Assembly: GCF_007003975.1 (NCBI RefSeq)
Contig: NZ_VFTC01000025.1
Span: forward strand, 45,173 to 109,172
Direction of reading: 5' to 3'
Origin: Mesorhizobium sp. WSM4306
GTDB lineage: Bacteria > Pseudomonadota > Alphaproteobacteria > Rhizobiales > Rhizobiaceae
Length of the DNA stretch: 64,000 nt
Below, piece by piece: positions 31,606 through 40,306 of this stretch. The position numbers were made by a program, and so were the translations under genes. Under the pieces are notes generated by a model. The model was not told the DNA's origin. It saw nothing but the letters and a program-made list of their open reading frames with translations, and made no database searches. Within the stretch, counting starts at the first letter, position 1; every line of letters begins with the position of its first letter.

Positions 31606-32577
31606 TCAGAAATCGAAATTTACCATCCGATACATGATGAAGTCTCCCAACAGGGCCCAGCTTCCACAGATCACGAAAGCAGGCGTAATGAGAGGACTGC
31701 TCCAGACCTTGCCGTAGTAGCCGGGCGCGATCAGCCAGAGCGCCCCAAACATGACGAGCGGAAACAAGGAAATGATCCAGGCCGAGGCCCGGCCTTCGGC
31801 CGACAACGCCCTGATCTTCAACCGCAGTTTCTGGCGTTCCCGCAGCACGGTTGAGAGATTCGCCAGGATTTCGGTGAGATTGCCGCCGGTCCTCGCCTGA
31901 ATGGAAAGGGACACCGATAGCAAATTGAGTCCCTCGAAGCCGACCCGTTGCGTTAATTTCCGCACGGCCTGCTCCATGCTGAGTCCGAAAGTAATCTCGT
32001 CGGCGACGATGCCGAATTCCGTGCCAAGCGGATCAGGTATCTCGCGGGCGACGAGACCTATCGCAACTGACGCAGGATGCCCTGCGCGCAATGAACGAAC
32101 GATCATGTCCAGTGCATCGGGCAATTGCTTGGCGAATTTCTTGATCCGGCTGTTACGTGCCCGGCGCAAAACAAGCACAGGCAAGGCAAAGCCCACCACA
32201 AGAAAGATGATGAAGGCTGCCGGCGCCGCTACGTGCAGGAAAAGCCAGAGCAGCAAAGCCGACGCCAGGCCGGCCAGAAAAAACGACGCTGCGAAGGTCA
32301 TCGGGTTTCCGGTGATGCCGGACTGGGTATAAAGCCTGTTCAGCGAGACAAAGCCGAAGACAAAATCTCCTGAATCGGTCAGGCCGCGTTCTCGCAGCAA
32401 CCCTTGCAGGGTTTTTTCCGCGGGCGCTTCATCAGCGAGACGGCGCAGCCGATGGTTCACTGCCACTATGCGGGAGCGGCGACCGGCCAGAGAAAGGTAA
32501 AGGGCTTCGCCGGCAAGGATCACCGAAGCTGCCGCGAGCATGTAGATGAAATAAAGGAGCGATTGTCCGGTAAGCAT
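31606..32577 (-). CDS. tadB: Tad pilus inner-membrane platform protein TadB
   Basis: The 323-residue protein has a first helix at the N-terminus, a cytoplasmic region, two further helices (LASALLLWLFLHVAAPAAFIIF region) and the T2SF domain with LPDALDMIVRSLRAGHPASVAI, GTEFGIVADEITFGLSMEQAV and LSIQARTGGNLTEILANLS. TadB partners TadC to form the platform on which CpaF acts. The start overlaps the cpaF stop by one base (TGATG). A minus-strand operon continues into tadC. Confidence 0.92.
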   Translation of the reverse strand: MLTGQSLLYFIYMLAAASVILAGEALYLSLAGRRSRIVAVNHRLRRLADEAPAEKTLQGLLRERGLTDSGDFVFGFVSLNRLYTQSGITGNPMTFAASFFLAGLASALLLWLFLHVAAPAAFIIFLVVGFALPVLVLRRARNSRIKKFAKQLPDALDMIVRSLRAGHPASVAIGLVAREIPDPLGTEFGIVADEITFGLSMEQAVRKLTQRVGFEGLNLLSVSLSIQARTGGNLTEILANLSTVLRERQKLRLKIRALSAEGRASAWIISLFPLVMFGALWLIAPGYYGKVWSSPLITPAFVICGSWALLGDFIMYRMVNFDF

Positions 32578-33959
32578 CAGAGGGCGACCTGCGGGTTGAA
32601 GGCATCCTTGGCGAAATGGAGCCCCAGCGTTGCGGCCTCTGGCGCGAAGCGCGGACGGACACCGGTGGCGCGAAAATCCCCGATGATCATTCCATCCGCG
32701 GCTACATCGCGCCTCACGAAGTTATAGATTTCCTGCAGCTGGACGACATTGCCTTCCATGCCGGTAATCTCGGAAATCGACGTTACGCGCCTGCCGCCAT
32801 CGGCGAGCCGCTGCGTCTGCACGATGATGTCGATGGCTGAAGCAATCTGCGCCCGGATGGATTCGTGCGTCATTGGCATGCCGGCCATGCCGACCATCTG
32901 CTCCAGACGAGAAATAGCGTCGCGAGGCGTGTTGGCATGGATAGTCGTCATCGACCCCTCATGGCCGGTGTTCATGGCCTGCAGCATGTCAAAGGCCTCC
33001 TCGCCGCGAACCTCGCCGACGATGATGCGGTCCGGCCGCATGCGAAGCGCGTTCTTCAGCAGTTCGCGTTGACGAACTTCGCCTCTGCCCTCGACATTCG
33101 GTGGCCGCGTCTCCAGACGGCCGACATGCGGCTGCTGCAGTTGCAGTTCCGCCGCGTCCTCGATGGTGATCAGGCGCTCCTTGGCGGGGATGTAGCTTGA
33201 CAGCGCGTTGAGCAAGGTCGTCTTGCCGCTACCTGTGCCGCCCGAAACCAGGATCGACTTGCGTGCCTGGACGGCGATCCGCAGCAGCTCGATCATTGGC
33301 GGGCGAATCGAATTGAACGCCATCAGGCGCTCGAGCGAATAGGGATTCTTGGAGAATTTGCGGATCGACACCAGCGGGCCGTCTACAGAAATCGGTCGCA
33401 CCGCGATGTTCACGCGCGAGCCGTCTGCCAGGCGAGCATCGACCATAGGCGCCGATTCATCGACGCGCCGACCGATAGCCGAGACGATCTTGTTGATGAC
33501 CCGCAACAGATGCGCCTCGTCGCGGAAACGGATCGCAGTCTCCTCTATCACGCCGCGTCGCTCGATGAACACGCGCTCGTGCGTGTTGATGAGGATGTCG
33601 GTGATGGAATCGTCCTTGAGCAGCGGTTCGATCGGCCCGAGGCCCAGCATCTCGTCAGCGGTGTCGCTGGTCAGCTGGTCGAGCTCGCGGGCGTTTAACG
33701 GCACGGCACGAATGCGAACGAACTCGCGCACGATCGGGCGGATCTCGTTGAGGATCTGGTCCTTGGACGCTGTTTCAAGAGCCGACAGATTGAACCTGTC
33801 GATAAGGTGTCGATGCAGTTCGACCTTGAGCGTCAGAAAATCGTTGCCGTGCGGTTCGACTTCAGGCGGCGGGGCTGGTGCCAAAACGCTTGCCGGGAGC
33901 GTCGCAGGCTGCTGCGGCGCCTGCGGCTCACTCGGTCCCTTGATGAAGCGGCCCAACAT
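32577..33959 (-). CDS. cpaF: Tad pilus assembly ATPase CpaF/TadA
   Basis: This 460-residue secretion ATPase has an N-terminal Pro/Ala-rich tail, a winged-helix-like N-domain and an AAA-type C-domain. GGTGSGKTT (residues 240-248) is Walker A, ITIEDAAELQL the Asp box and EALDM-type motifs appear in VGEVRGEEAFDMLQAMNTGHEGSMTTIHAN, which contains Walker B and the His box. It energises pilus extension and retraction from the cytoplasmic face. It is first in the leftward operon and divergent from flp. Confidence 0.94.
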   Translation of the reverse strand: MLGRFIKGPSEPQAPQQPATLPASVLAPAPPPEVEPHGNDFLTLKVELHRHLIDRFNLSALETASKDQILNEIRPIVREFVRIRAVPLNARELDQLTSDTADEMLGLGPIEPLLKDDSITDILINTHERVFIERRGVIEETAIRFRDEAHLLRVINKIVSAIGRRVDESAPMVDARLADGSRVNIAVRPISVDGPLVSIRKFSKNPYSLERLMAFNSIRPPMIELLRIAVQARKSILVSGGTGSGKTTLLNALSSYIPAKERLITIEDAAELQLQQPHVGRLETRPPNVEGRGEVRQRELLKNALRMRPDRIIVGEVRGEEAFDMLQAMNTGHEGSMTTIHANTPRDAISRLEQMVGMAGMPMTHESIRAQIASAIDIIVQTQRLADGGRRVTSISEITGMEGNVVQLQEIYNFVRRDVAADGMIIGDFRATGVRPRFAPEAATLGLHFAKDAFNPQVAL

Positions 33960-34329
33960 TTTGCCCAGCCCTCTAAAATCCCCAGGCTGAAACTAAGCGT
34001 TAACCACGAGGGGCACAAGCGCCGAACAAGGTCAAGGCGACCGATACTTACAACATAGTTAAAAACGCCTTTCGGAAAAAGACGCTTCATCTTTCCTCAA
34101 AGCGTCCGTTCGCCGAACCTCACGGAACCTTTCGGCGCGCAACAAGCCGTGCACCTCCGGAAGCCATCTCTAACCCATTAGATATAAACGAATATGCAGG
34201 ACAGCTAATTCATTTGCCCCGCCGCCGCACCGTGGCGGAATTGTGAATGAATGGTTAAGACGGCTTGAAAAATTAAACGAATCAAGCTCTTGTCGAAATT
34301 TAAGTGGCTTCTGATCAGGTATTCGAAGG
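33960..34329. other. Divergent intergenic region between cpaF and flp
   Basis: No coding potential is seen. The DNA becomes A+T-rich from about 34170 onward and contains several TTAA half-sites (for example in GCGTTAACC near 33999 and GGTTAAGACG near 34255). The cpaF promoter must lie in the left part. The flp control elements at 34330-34379 are listed separately. Confidence 0.5.
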
Positions 34330-34344
34330 TTAAGGAACTGTTAA
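34330..34344 (+). promoter_or_regulatory. CtrA-type binding box upstream of flp
   Basis: TTAA-GGAACTG-TTAA is a perfect match to the CtrA consensus of two TTAA half-sites seven bases apart. It lies 5 bases before a TTGACT -35-like element. In Caulobacter CtrA controls the pilin gene pilA. Here it would link pilus production to the cell cycle. Site identity is seen; binding is inferred. Confidence 0.7.
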
Positions 34345-34349
34345 TCCGT

Positions 34350-34379
34350 TTGACTCTCCTTTTTGGCGCGACCTAGGAT
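34350..34379 (+). promoter_or_regulatory. Probable flp promoter
   Basis: TTGACT (34350-34355) and TAGGAT (34374-34379) are separated by 18 bases, 83 bases before the flp ATG. The -35 match is good and the -10 match moderate, common for alphaproteobacterial housekeeping promoters. The adjacent CtrA box supports the call. Confidence 0.5.
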
Positions 34380-34462
34380 TGAGGTGACGGGGGATGCTTG
34401 GGTATGGGGTTCATCCTTGGCTCTGTCTCGTCGGGTTGAAACCTCCAGAGGGAGAAATTGAC

Positions 34463-34675
34463 ATGAAAAAGCTCATGACGATGACCCGGCAGTTCCGCGA
34501 CGATGAAAACGGCGCTGCTATGGTCGAATATTCTATCCTGATCGGCATCATCGCAGTCGCCTCTATCGGCTTCATCATCGGTATCGGCGGGTGGGTTACG
34601 GGCCGCTTCACCGGCCTTTGCACCGCCATGGACGATTCCGGTATCGGATCTTGCGCCAGCGGCAGCGGTTCCTGA
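34463..34675 (+). CDS. flp: Flp-family major type IVb pilin
   Basis: From the ATG at 34463 (GAGGGAGAAA upstream) the prepilin is 70 residues. The processing site is DENG before AAMVEYSILIG, with cleavage expected after Gly17, Glu at +5 and Tyr at +6, as in Flp pilins. A single hydrophobic helix and a short tail with two cysteines (LCTAMDDSGIGSCASG) follow, which could form a disulfide. The strong hairpin directly after the gene suggests the pilin message is made in excess over the assembly genes. Confidence 0.93.
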   Translation: MKKLMTMTRQFRDDENGAAMVEYSILIGIIAVASIGFIIGIGGWVTGRFTGLCTAMDDSGIGSCASGSGS

Positions 34676-34690
34676 TCGTTTGATCGGCAT

Positions 34691-34719
34691 CAGGCCCGGG
34701 TTGTCCAAACCCGGGCCTG
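34691..34719 (+). terminator. Hairpin between flp and cpaB
   Basis: CAGGCCCGGGTT and AACCCGGGCCTG form a perfect 12-bp stem around GTCCA (13 bp with one more A-T pair). No T-run follows, so partial read-through into cpaB or mRNA 3'-end protection is likely. Confidence 0.7.
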
Positions 34720-34771
34720 AATTCAGTCGTGGCGGGCGAATTCCCGCTCTATTGGCTTGGGGCTTGGGGTT

Positions 34772-35809
34772 ATGCGCGCCAACACGCTTATTATGATAGT
34801 CCTCGCCGGCGTCTTCGGAGTGCTGGCGGTTGTGCTGATCAACATCTGGCTAGCAGGCCAGCGTACTGCCTTGGCTCAATCGAACGGCACAGGCAATACG
34901 ATCGTTGTCGCGGCACTACCACTGAAGTTCGGCGACACATTGAGCGCCGACAAGTTGCATGAGATAGCCTGGCCCGCGGGCGCAGTCCCGGCTGGCGCGT
35001 TCAAGACGACCAAGGAAGCCTTGGCCGGCAGCGGCGCAAGGCAGGCACTGCAGGCGATCAGCACCAACGAGCCGATCCTCGCCACCAAGATCACCGGTCC
35101 AGGCCAGCGCGCCACGCTTTCGGCCGTCCTTGGCGAAGGCATGAAGGCCGTATCCATCAGGGTTAACGACGTGCTCGGAGTCGCCGGCTTCGTCTTCCCG
35201 GGTGACCGGGTTGATGTGCTGCTGACGCGCACGGTGCGCGGCGATGACGGTGCCGACAAGAGTTTTGTCGACGTTCTGCTGCAGAGCATGAAAGTGCTTG
35301 CCGTCGACCAGGTCGCTGACGTGAACAAGGACAACCCGACGGTGGTCAAGTCGGTGACGCTCGAAGCCAGCACAAAGGACGCGCAGAAACTGACGCTCGC
35401 CGCCGGCGCGGGGCAGTTGTCTCTTGCACTGCGCCAAGCCGCCGCCAACAAGGGCGAGACGACCGAACGTGTCACGCTGTCCGACCTGACCGGCGACACG
35501 CCGGACGATGTCGCAAAGAGGCAGGCCGAACTGGACAAGCAGGCCGCAGCCGACGCTGCAGCCGCCGCCGAACGCCAGCGCGCGGCTGACAAGATCGCCG
35601 GATTGGAAAAGGCCGTGGACAGGGTGGGAAACCAGCTCGACCAGTTGAGCAAGGTCAAGCCGGTTCCGGCCGTGGTGACGGCACCCGCATCGAACGAAGT
35701 CGTAAAGGAAGTTATCAAGTATTTGGAGCCGGCACCGCCGAAGAATGTTACAGTGGGCGTGTTTCGCGGCGTGAAGCTCGAATCATATGACGTGCCGCGA
35801 CAACCATAA
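34772..35809 (+). CDS. cpaB: Flp pilus assembly protein CpaB/RcpC
   Basis: The 345-residue protein has one N-terminal transmembrane helix (NTLIMIVLAGVFGVLAVVLI). An SAF-type domain follows (IVVAALPLKFGDTLSADKL, then AISTNEPILATKITGPG, then GMKAVSIRVNDVLGVAGFVFPGDRVDVLLT), typical of CpaB. Beyond about residue 245 there is an Ala/Asp/Lys-rich, coiled-coil-prone segment and a C-terminal NVTVGVFRGVKLESYDV strand. CpaB is a periplasmic partner of the secretin. ATG 34772 is favoured over a TTG 15 bases earlier. Confidence 0.9.
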   Translation: MRANTLIMIVLAGVFGVLAVVLINIWLAGQRTALAQSNGTGNTIVVAALPLKFGDTLSADKLHEIAWPAGAVPAGAFKTTKEALAGSGARQALQAISTNEPILATKITGPGQRATLSAVLGEGMKAVSIRVNDVLGVAGFVFPGDRVDVLLTRTVRGDDGADKSFVDVLLQSMKVLAVDQVADVNKDNPTVVKSVTLEASTKDAQKLTLAAGAGQLSLALRQAAANKGETTERVTLSDLTGDTPDDVAKRQAELDKQAAADAAAAAERQRAADKIAGLEKAVDRVGNQLDQLSKVKPVPAVVTAPASNEVVKEVIKYLEPAPPKNVTVGVFRGVKLESYDVPRQP

Positions 35810-35856
35810 AAGGACGCGCGGCGAAGCGAGGGCTGCCTCTGGCAGCGGTTTGGGAG

Positions 35857-37308
35857 ATGGGGATGCAGGGGTTTTGGATGAGGGTAGCGGCGGCCGCGCT
35901 GTTCTGTTTGGCTGCGCTGCTGACGTCGAGCCTTGGGGCTGAAGCAGCCGACCGCTTCATCGACGTATCGAACCCGAGCGTCCATCGCGTCTTCCTGCCG
36001 ATGTCACAGTCGGTGACGCTCCAGGTGAGCGCCAATCTCGGCGATATCGTTGTCGGCGACGAGAAGATCGCCGATGCCCAGCCGATGACTGACCGGACGC
36101 TCTATGTCATCGGTAAGAGCGCCGGCACCACCACGGTCAATCTCTTCTCCCCGGAAAAGCGCTCGCTCGGCGTCATCCAGATCGAAGTCGGCGTCGACGT
36201 CAGTGACATGGCGCAGGCGATCCGCCAGGTGGCGCCCAGGGCGCGCATCGAGATCGGTTCGATCAACGGCAAGGTCAGGCTTGGCGGCCACGTCAAGGAT
36301 GGCGCCACGCTGGCGTCGATCCTTGAGGTGGTACAGCAGTATGGCCCCGACGCCATCATAAATTCCGTCATCGTCGACGACAGCCAGCAGGTGAATCTCG
36401 AGGTCCGCGTGCTGGAGGCCAAGCGCAACGCCGGCCGCGATCTCGGCGTGTCGATCAAGAGCAAGAACAGCAGCGGCACAACCCGTGTTGGAACAGGCAT
36501 TGCTACAGTCGACAAGGACGGAGAAGAGCTCGGCCCGGGCGGCCTGCTCAGCGGCCTCTTGTCGGGCAGCAATCCATTTGCGGCTTTGATCACCCGGGTT
36601 ATCGACAGCAACATCAAGGTCGACCTGATTATCGAAGCACTCGAGGCCAAGGGGGTGGTGCGCACGCTGGCTGAACCCAATCTCACCACGCTGTCCGGCG
36701 AGCCGGCCAGCTTCAACGCCGGCGGCGAAGTGCCCATCCGTGTCATCGGCACCGATGGCGAGGTAACCATCACGTACAAGCAATTCGGCGTTAATCTGCT
36801 GTTCACGCCGGTCGTACTCGACGACGGCAAGATCCATATGAAGCTGGCGCCGGAGGTGAGTGACCTGACCGGCTTCACGACCGCCGGCGACCCGATCTTC
36901 ACCAACCGCAAGCTTGATACCGTCGTCGAACTGCGCGATGGCCAGAGCTTCGCGGTCGGAGGGCTGCTGTCCAGCAAGACCACCAAGCTGCAGGAACAGG
37001 TGCCATGGCTCGGCCAGGTGCCGGTCATCGGCACGCTGTTCCGCAATTCGAGCAACCAGAAGGAAGAGACCGAACTTGTGGTCATCGTGACGCCGCACGT
37101 GGTGCGGCCGGTTAAGCCCGGCGAACAGCTGGCGACGCCGTTCGACAAGACGCGGCCGGCCAACGATCCGGAGTTCTTCGTGCTCGGTCAGCTCGAGGTG
37201 AACAAGGACATGATCCGCAAATATGAAACGGGCGACGGCGTCACCGGCCCCTATGGCCACATGCTGGACTTCAAATCGAAGGACAAGATGCTCTATGTCA
37301 AGAAATAG
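35857..37308 (+). CDS. cpaC: Flp pilus outer-membrane secretin CpaC/RcpA
   Basis: The 483-residue protein has a signal peptide ending AEAA, an N-terminal plug region (ANLGDIVVGDEKIADAQP and SAGTTTVNLF), a BON-like domain (RIEIGSINGKVRLGGHVKDG) and the secretin beta-barrel core. The core includes LAEPNLTTLSGEPASFNAGGE and VPWLGQVPVIGTLFRNS, the conserved secretin hallmarks. It forms the outer-membrane ring for the pilus. It lies 47 bases after cpaB, and its end overlaps the following lipoprotein gene by 14 bases. Confidence 0.94.
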   Translation: MGMQGFWMRVAAAALFCLAALLTSSLGAEAADRFIDVSNPSVHRVFLPMSQSVTLQVSANLGDIVVGDEKIADAQPMTDRTLYVIGKSAGTTTVNLFSPEKRSLGVIQIEVGVDVSDMAQAIRQVAPRARIEIGSINGKVRLGGHVKDGATLASILEVVQQYGPDAIINSVIVDDSQQVNLEVRVLEAKRNAGRDLGVSIKSKNSSGTTRVGTGIATVDKDGEELGPGGLLSGLLSGSNPFAALITRVIDSNIKVDLIIEALEAKGVVRTLAEPNLTTLSGEPASFNAGGEVPIRVIGTDGEVTITYKQFGVNLLFTPVVLDDGKIHMKLAPEVSDLTGFTTAGDPIFTNRKLDTVVELRDGQSFAVGGLLSSKTTKLQEQVPWLGQVPVIGTLFRNSSNQKEETELVVIVTPHVVRPVKPGEQLATPFDKTRPANDPEFFVLGQLEVNKDMIRKYETGDGVTGPYGHMLDFKSKDKMLYVKK

Positions 37309-37591
37309 CGCCTTGATCCTCATTCTGTGCGCCGGTGCACTATCGGGCTGCGCCGCCGACTATCTGAACCACTACGACACGGTGACCCTGGCCGCCGGCG
37401 ACACGCAGAAATTCAATTCGCTGGCGCAGACGGTCGATCCGTTCAATCCGAACGCGAAGAACACACATATCGAAGGCGACGGCACGCGGGCTGCGCTTGT
37501 TGCCCGCAACTACAAATTTCCACCACCACCACCGCCACCGCCTGCGATCACGGTCAATGTCGGCGGGGCGGTGACCAACGGAGCAAATTGA
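37295..37591 (+). CDS. Small Tad-locus lipoprotein
   Basis: The 98-residue product has a lipoprotein signal ending LSGC (Cys19). The middle reads DTVTLAAGDTQKFNSLAQTVDPFNPNA, a wording typical of short lipoproteins found beside the secretin gene in rhizobial Tad loci. A run of eight prolines and AITVNVGGAVTNG follow at the end. It takes the place where longer CpaD proteins occur elsewhere; no full CpaD is found in this locus. It may help localise or stabilise CpaC. It overlaps cpaC by 14 bases. Confidence 0.75.
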   Translation: MSRNSALILILCAGALSGCAADYLNHYDTVTLAAGDTQKFNSLAQTVDPFNPNAKNTHIEGDGTRAALVARNYKFPPPPPPPPAITVNVGGAVTNGAN

Positions 37592-37660
37592 ACAGAAGGA
37601 TGCGGTCGCGATGCGCCGGGTGAGCGAGGGGCCTGGTGCAAGGAAGCAGAGAGTAAGGTC

Positions 37661-39178
37661 ATGTTGGGGACCATTAGGGCGTTCTGGAACGATCAACGCG
37701 GCATAGCGATGATCCTTGTCGCAATCATGCTGCCTGTGCTGGTTGGCTTCGCATTGTTGGCCATCGATATGAGTCGGGCCTACGGACTGCACAATGATCT
37801 TCAGAAGGGCGTCGATGCGCTTGCGCTTGCCACGGCTGCGGAACTGGATGGCAAGCCGGAGTCGATTGTCAGAGCCGAGCGGGCGGCGGCCAACCTCCTG
37901 ACCGGACAGACAACCAAGTTTTCGACCGCAGGCGATCACACGCTTGCCCGGTCTGACGTGACCATTACTTACCTGACCGGCATTCCCGCCAGCGACGACA
38001 CCAGGTTAGACGCTGCCGGCGTCGACTCGAACGGCAAGGACTGGTCGAGCACCGACGCCACAGCCGTGTCTTTCTCCTTGGTGACGGTGAATGCTTCCGG
38101 CTTGGCGGACGGTGCTGGCGCCTTCGCAACGATCTTTCCAGCAGCCTTTATCGGCAGCAACGACACCATGGACATCCGGCCCCAGGCCGTGGCCGGCTTC
38201 GTTCAGTCGATCTGCGAAACCGTCCCGCTATTCATGTGCAACCCGTTCGAGACTAAAGACCCGTTGACCAGCAAAACCATCCAGCAAGCTTTCGCATCGG
38301 GTGATACGTATGGTCGCGAATTTCGCATCCTGAAGGCCGGCAGCGAACCTGGCCCCGGTAATTTTGGTCTGCTCGACAACAGCCTGACCTCGCTGCGCGA
38401 TGCCATCGCGATGGGAACGGCTGGCACTTGCTACAATCGAGATGCGATCACGACGAAAACCGGCGTCACCTTGGGTGCGGTCAACACTGGACTTAATACC
38501 AGGTTCGATCTCTACAGCGGCTCTCTGAGCAAGTATAACAAGGACTGGGCATACCGGCCGTCGAGCAATGTTCGCAAAGGCCAGAAGACCGGCTGCAGCA
38601 AATATGATCCCGTCGCGGATAATACTGCGCTGCCCCTCCCTCCTGGGACCAACTACGTCGAAGCGAATGGCATGTCGGACAAGATCACGGCGCAAAGCTT
38701 CTGGACCAGCTACTGGACCATAAATCATGGGACGGCATATCCAAATGTCCCAAGCGCCACCAACCCGACCGGCACCACTTCCGCTCCGGCTTCCAGATAT
38801 GACGTCTATAAATACGAGATTGCGAACGGGCTCGTCGGGGACAAGTCCCAGGCGCCGACAAAGGAAACTGGAACGCCGTCTTGCTACAAGGGCGACAACC
38901 CCACCTCGGACCCCGATCGCCGTCTGCTCAACATGGCAATCGTCGATTGCTTTGCCAATACAGCCAAGATCAACGGTCACATCCAGATCAAGCCGTCTGG
39001 CTATGCAAGCGTGTTCGTGAACACTCCGGTTCAGAAGCAGGATAATACCAAAGACCCCGAGGACCCTTCGGCTGGTGAGAAGCCCATCAGCCTGGAGATC
39101 GTCGACGTCGATGGAGGGTTTGCCAACAACACCCTTGTCGACAAAGCATTCCGCAACGAAGCCCAGTTGTATCGGTAG
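37661..39178 (+). CDS. tadG: TadG-like pilus assembly protein
   Basis: The 505-residue protein starts with a TadE/TadG-type helix, QRGIAMILVAIMLPVLVGF, followed by LLAIDMSRAYGLHNDLQKGVDALALATA. The latter is the classic TadG region that precedes a large periplasmic domain. There is no Glu at +5, unlike TadE, as is usual for TadG. The von Willebrand-like domain is not obvious; the periplasmic part has several cysteines (CETVPLFMC, CYN, TGCSKYD). It sits between the lipoprotein and tadE genes in the rightward operon. Confidence 0.82.
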   Translation: MLGTIRAFWNDQRGIAMILVAIMLPVLVGFALLAIDMSRAYGLHNDLQKGVDALALATAAELDGKPESIVRAERAAANLLTGQTTKFSTAGDHTLARSDVTITYLTGIPASDDTRLDAAGVDSNGKDWSSTDATAVSFSLVTVNASGLADGAGAFATIFPAAFIGSNDTMDIRPQAVAGFVQSICETVPLFMCNPFETKDPLTSKTIQQAFASGDTYGREFRILKAGSEPGPGNFGLLDNSLTSLRDAIAMGTAGTCYNRDAITTKTGVTLGAVNTGLNTRFDLYSGSLSKYNKDWAYRPSSNVRKGQKTGCSKYDPVADNTALPLPPGTNYVEANGMSDKITAQSFWTSYWTINHGTAYPNVPSATNPTGTTSAPASRYDVYKYEIANGLVGDKSQAPTKETGTPSCYKGDNPTSDPDRRLLNMAIVDCFANTAKINGHIQIKPSGYASVFVNTPVQKQDNTKDPEDPSAGEKPISLEIVDVDGGFANNTLVDKAFRNEAQLYR

Positions 39179-39185
39179 TGTCGAC

Positions 39186-39674
39186 ATGACCAGGTTGGGC
39201 AAAATCATCCGGCGGTTCCAGGGCGACGAAAGGGGCGCCGCCTTGGTGGAAGTCGCGATCACCGCACCATTCGTATTGCTGCTGTCGGCCGGTGTGTTTG
39301 AATTCTCCAACATTCTGAACACGCGCCTGCTCCTTGCAGCAGGAGTCGAGGATGCGGCCCGCTATATGGCGCGATGCAGTAGCGACTGGGACACTTGCAA
39401 AGGGCGCGCGCAAAACCTTGCTGCCAATGGGGCGGTCGTTGGCGGCAGTGCCAGAGTGGCTGACTGGCTTCCAGCGACAGTTGACATTACCCCAACATCC
39501 ACGCTTGCGACCGACGTATCGGGCACGCAGCTTTATCTTAGCAACAAGAGCACGGTCGATGTCGTAAACGTCAGTACGAGCTATTCCTATCAGGACGTCG
39601 GCTTCTTGTCGTATCTAGGCTTTGGTGCTCTTTCCCTCAGTGTCTCCCATCAAGAACGAGTCATCGGATGGTGA
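39186..39674 (+). CDS. tadE: TadE-family pseudopilin (first copy)
   Basis: The 162-residue protein begins with a prepilin-like leader and cleavage region GDERG before AALVEVAITAPFVLLL, with Glu at +5, so CpaA probably processes it. A single hydrophobic helix is followed by a periplasmic domain with two cysteines (RCSSDWDTCK). It starts 7 bases after tadG and overlaps the next TadE-like gene by 7 bases. Confidence 0.85.
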   Translation: MTRLGKIIRRFQGDERGAALVEVAITAPFVLLLSAGVFEFSNILNTRLLLAAGVEDAARYMARCSSDWDTCKGRAQNLAANGAVVGGSARVADWLPATVDITPTSTLATDVSGTQLYLSNKSTVDVVNVSTSYSYQDVGFLSYLGFGALSLSVSHQERVIGW

Positions 39675-40306
39675 CGGGAAGCCGAAGGATTTGCGCCGAG
39701 CAGTCGGGCACCGCGATGGTCGAAATGGCCATCGCCCTGCCATTGCTATTGACGCTTCTGCTCGGCTTCGTCGATTTCGGCTATGCTTTTTACCAGTGGA
39801 ATTCTGGAAACAAAGCTGTGCAGGCCGGCGCAAGACTGGCGCAGATTTCTACCCCTGTAGCACTCGGCCTTCCGTCTGAGACGCTAACGCAGAGCGATGT
39901 AACCAAAGTCGGAATCGCCGTGCCGCCCGGCACATATGATTATGTCTGCACAGCAAGCACAGCAGGCGTCGCTTGCTGCAGTGTCGGAGGAGGCTTGTGC
40001 CAAGCCTCCAATGCGAGCCAAACATCGTTCGACGCGATCTATGACGGCACGGCCACCCGTGCCGGAATGCACGACTACCTGCCGATGCTTGAGAAATCGC
40101 AGGTGCGGATCGAATATGCCGCCTCCGGCCTTGGCTACTGGACGCGCCCCAGTGGGCCAGTGCCGACCGTGACGGTCAGCATCACCAATCATCCGTTTCA
40201 GTTTTTCTTCCTGGCCGGCCTGCTCGGATTCGGAAACATCACCATGCCCTCCATGCTGAGCACGGTTACGGGCGAAGACATGAAGAGCACGTGGACATCA
40301 CCATGA
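39668..40306 (+). CDS. TadE-family pseudopilin (second copy)
   Basis: The 212-residue protein has the processing region EQSG before TAMVEMAIALPLLLTLLLGF, with Glu at +5, then a longer periplasmic domain with a cysteine cluster (YVCTASTAGVACCSVGGGLC) that could be disulfide-bonded. Two TadE-type minor pilins are common in Tad systems (TadE and TadF); this one takes the TadF-like position. It overlaps the upstream gene by 7 bases and cpaE by 16. Confidence 0.85.
   Translation: MVTGSRRICAEQSGTAMVEMAIALPLLLTLLLGFVDFGYAFYQWNSGNKAVQAGARLAQISTPVALGLPSETLTQSDVTKVGIAVPPGTYDYVCTASTAGVACCSVGGGLCQASNASQTSFDAIYDGTATRAGMHDYLPMLEKSQVRIEYAASGLGYWTRPSGPVPTVTVSITNHPFQFFFLAGLLGFGNITMPSMLSTVTGEDMKSTWTSP

Noticed and set aside
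36004..37323. Long frame antisense to cpaC
   Set aside because: Shadow of the secretin gene; no ribosome site and no family features.
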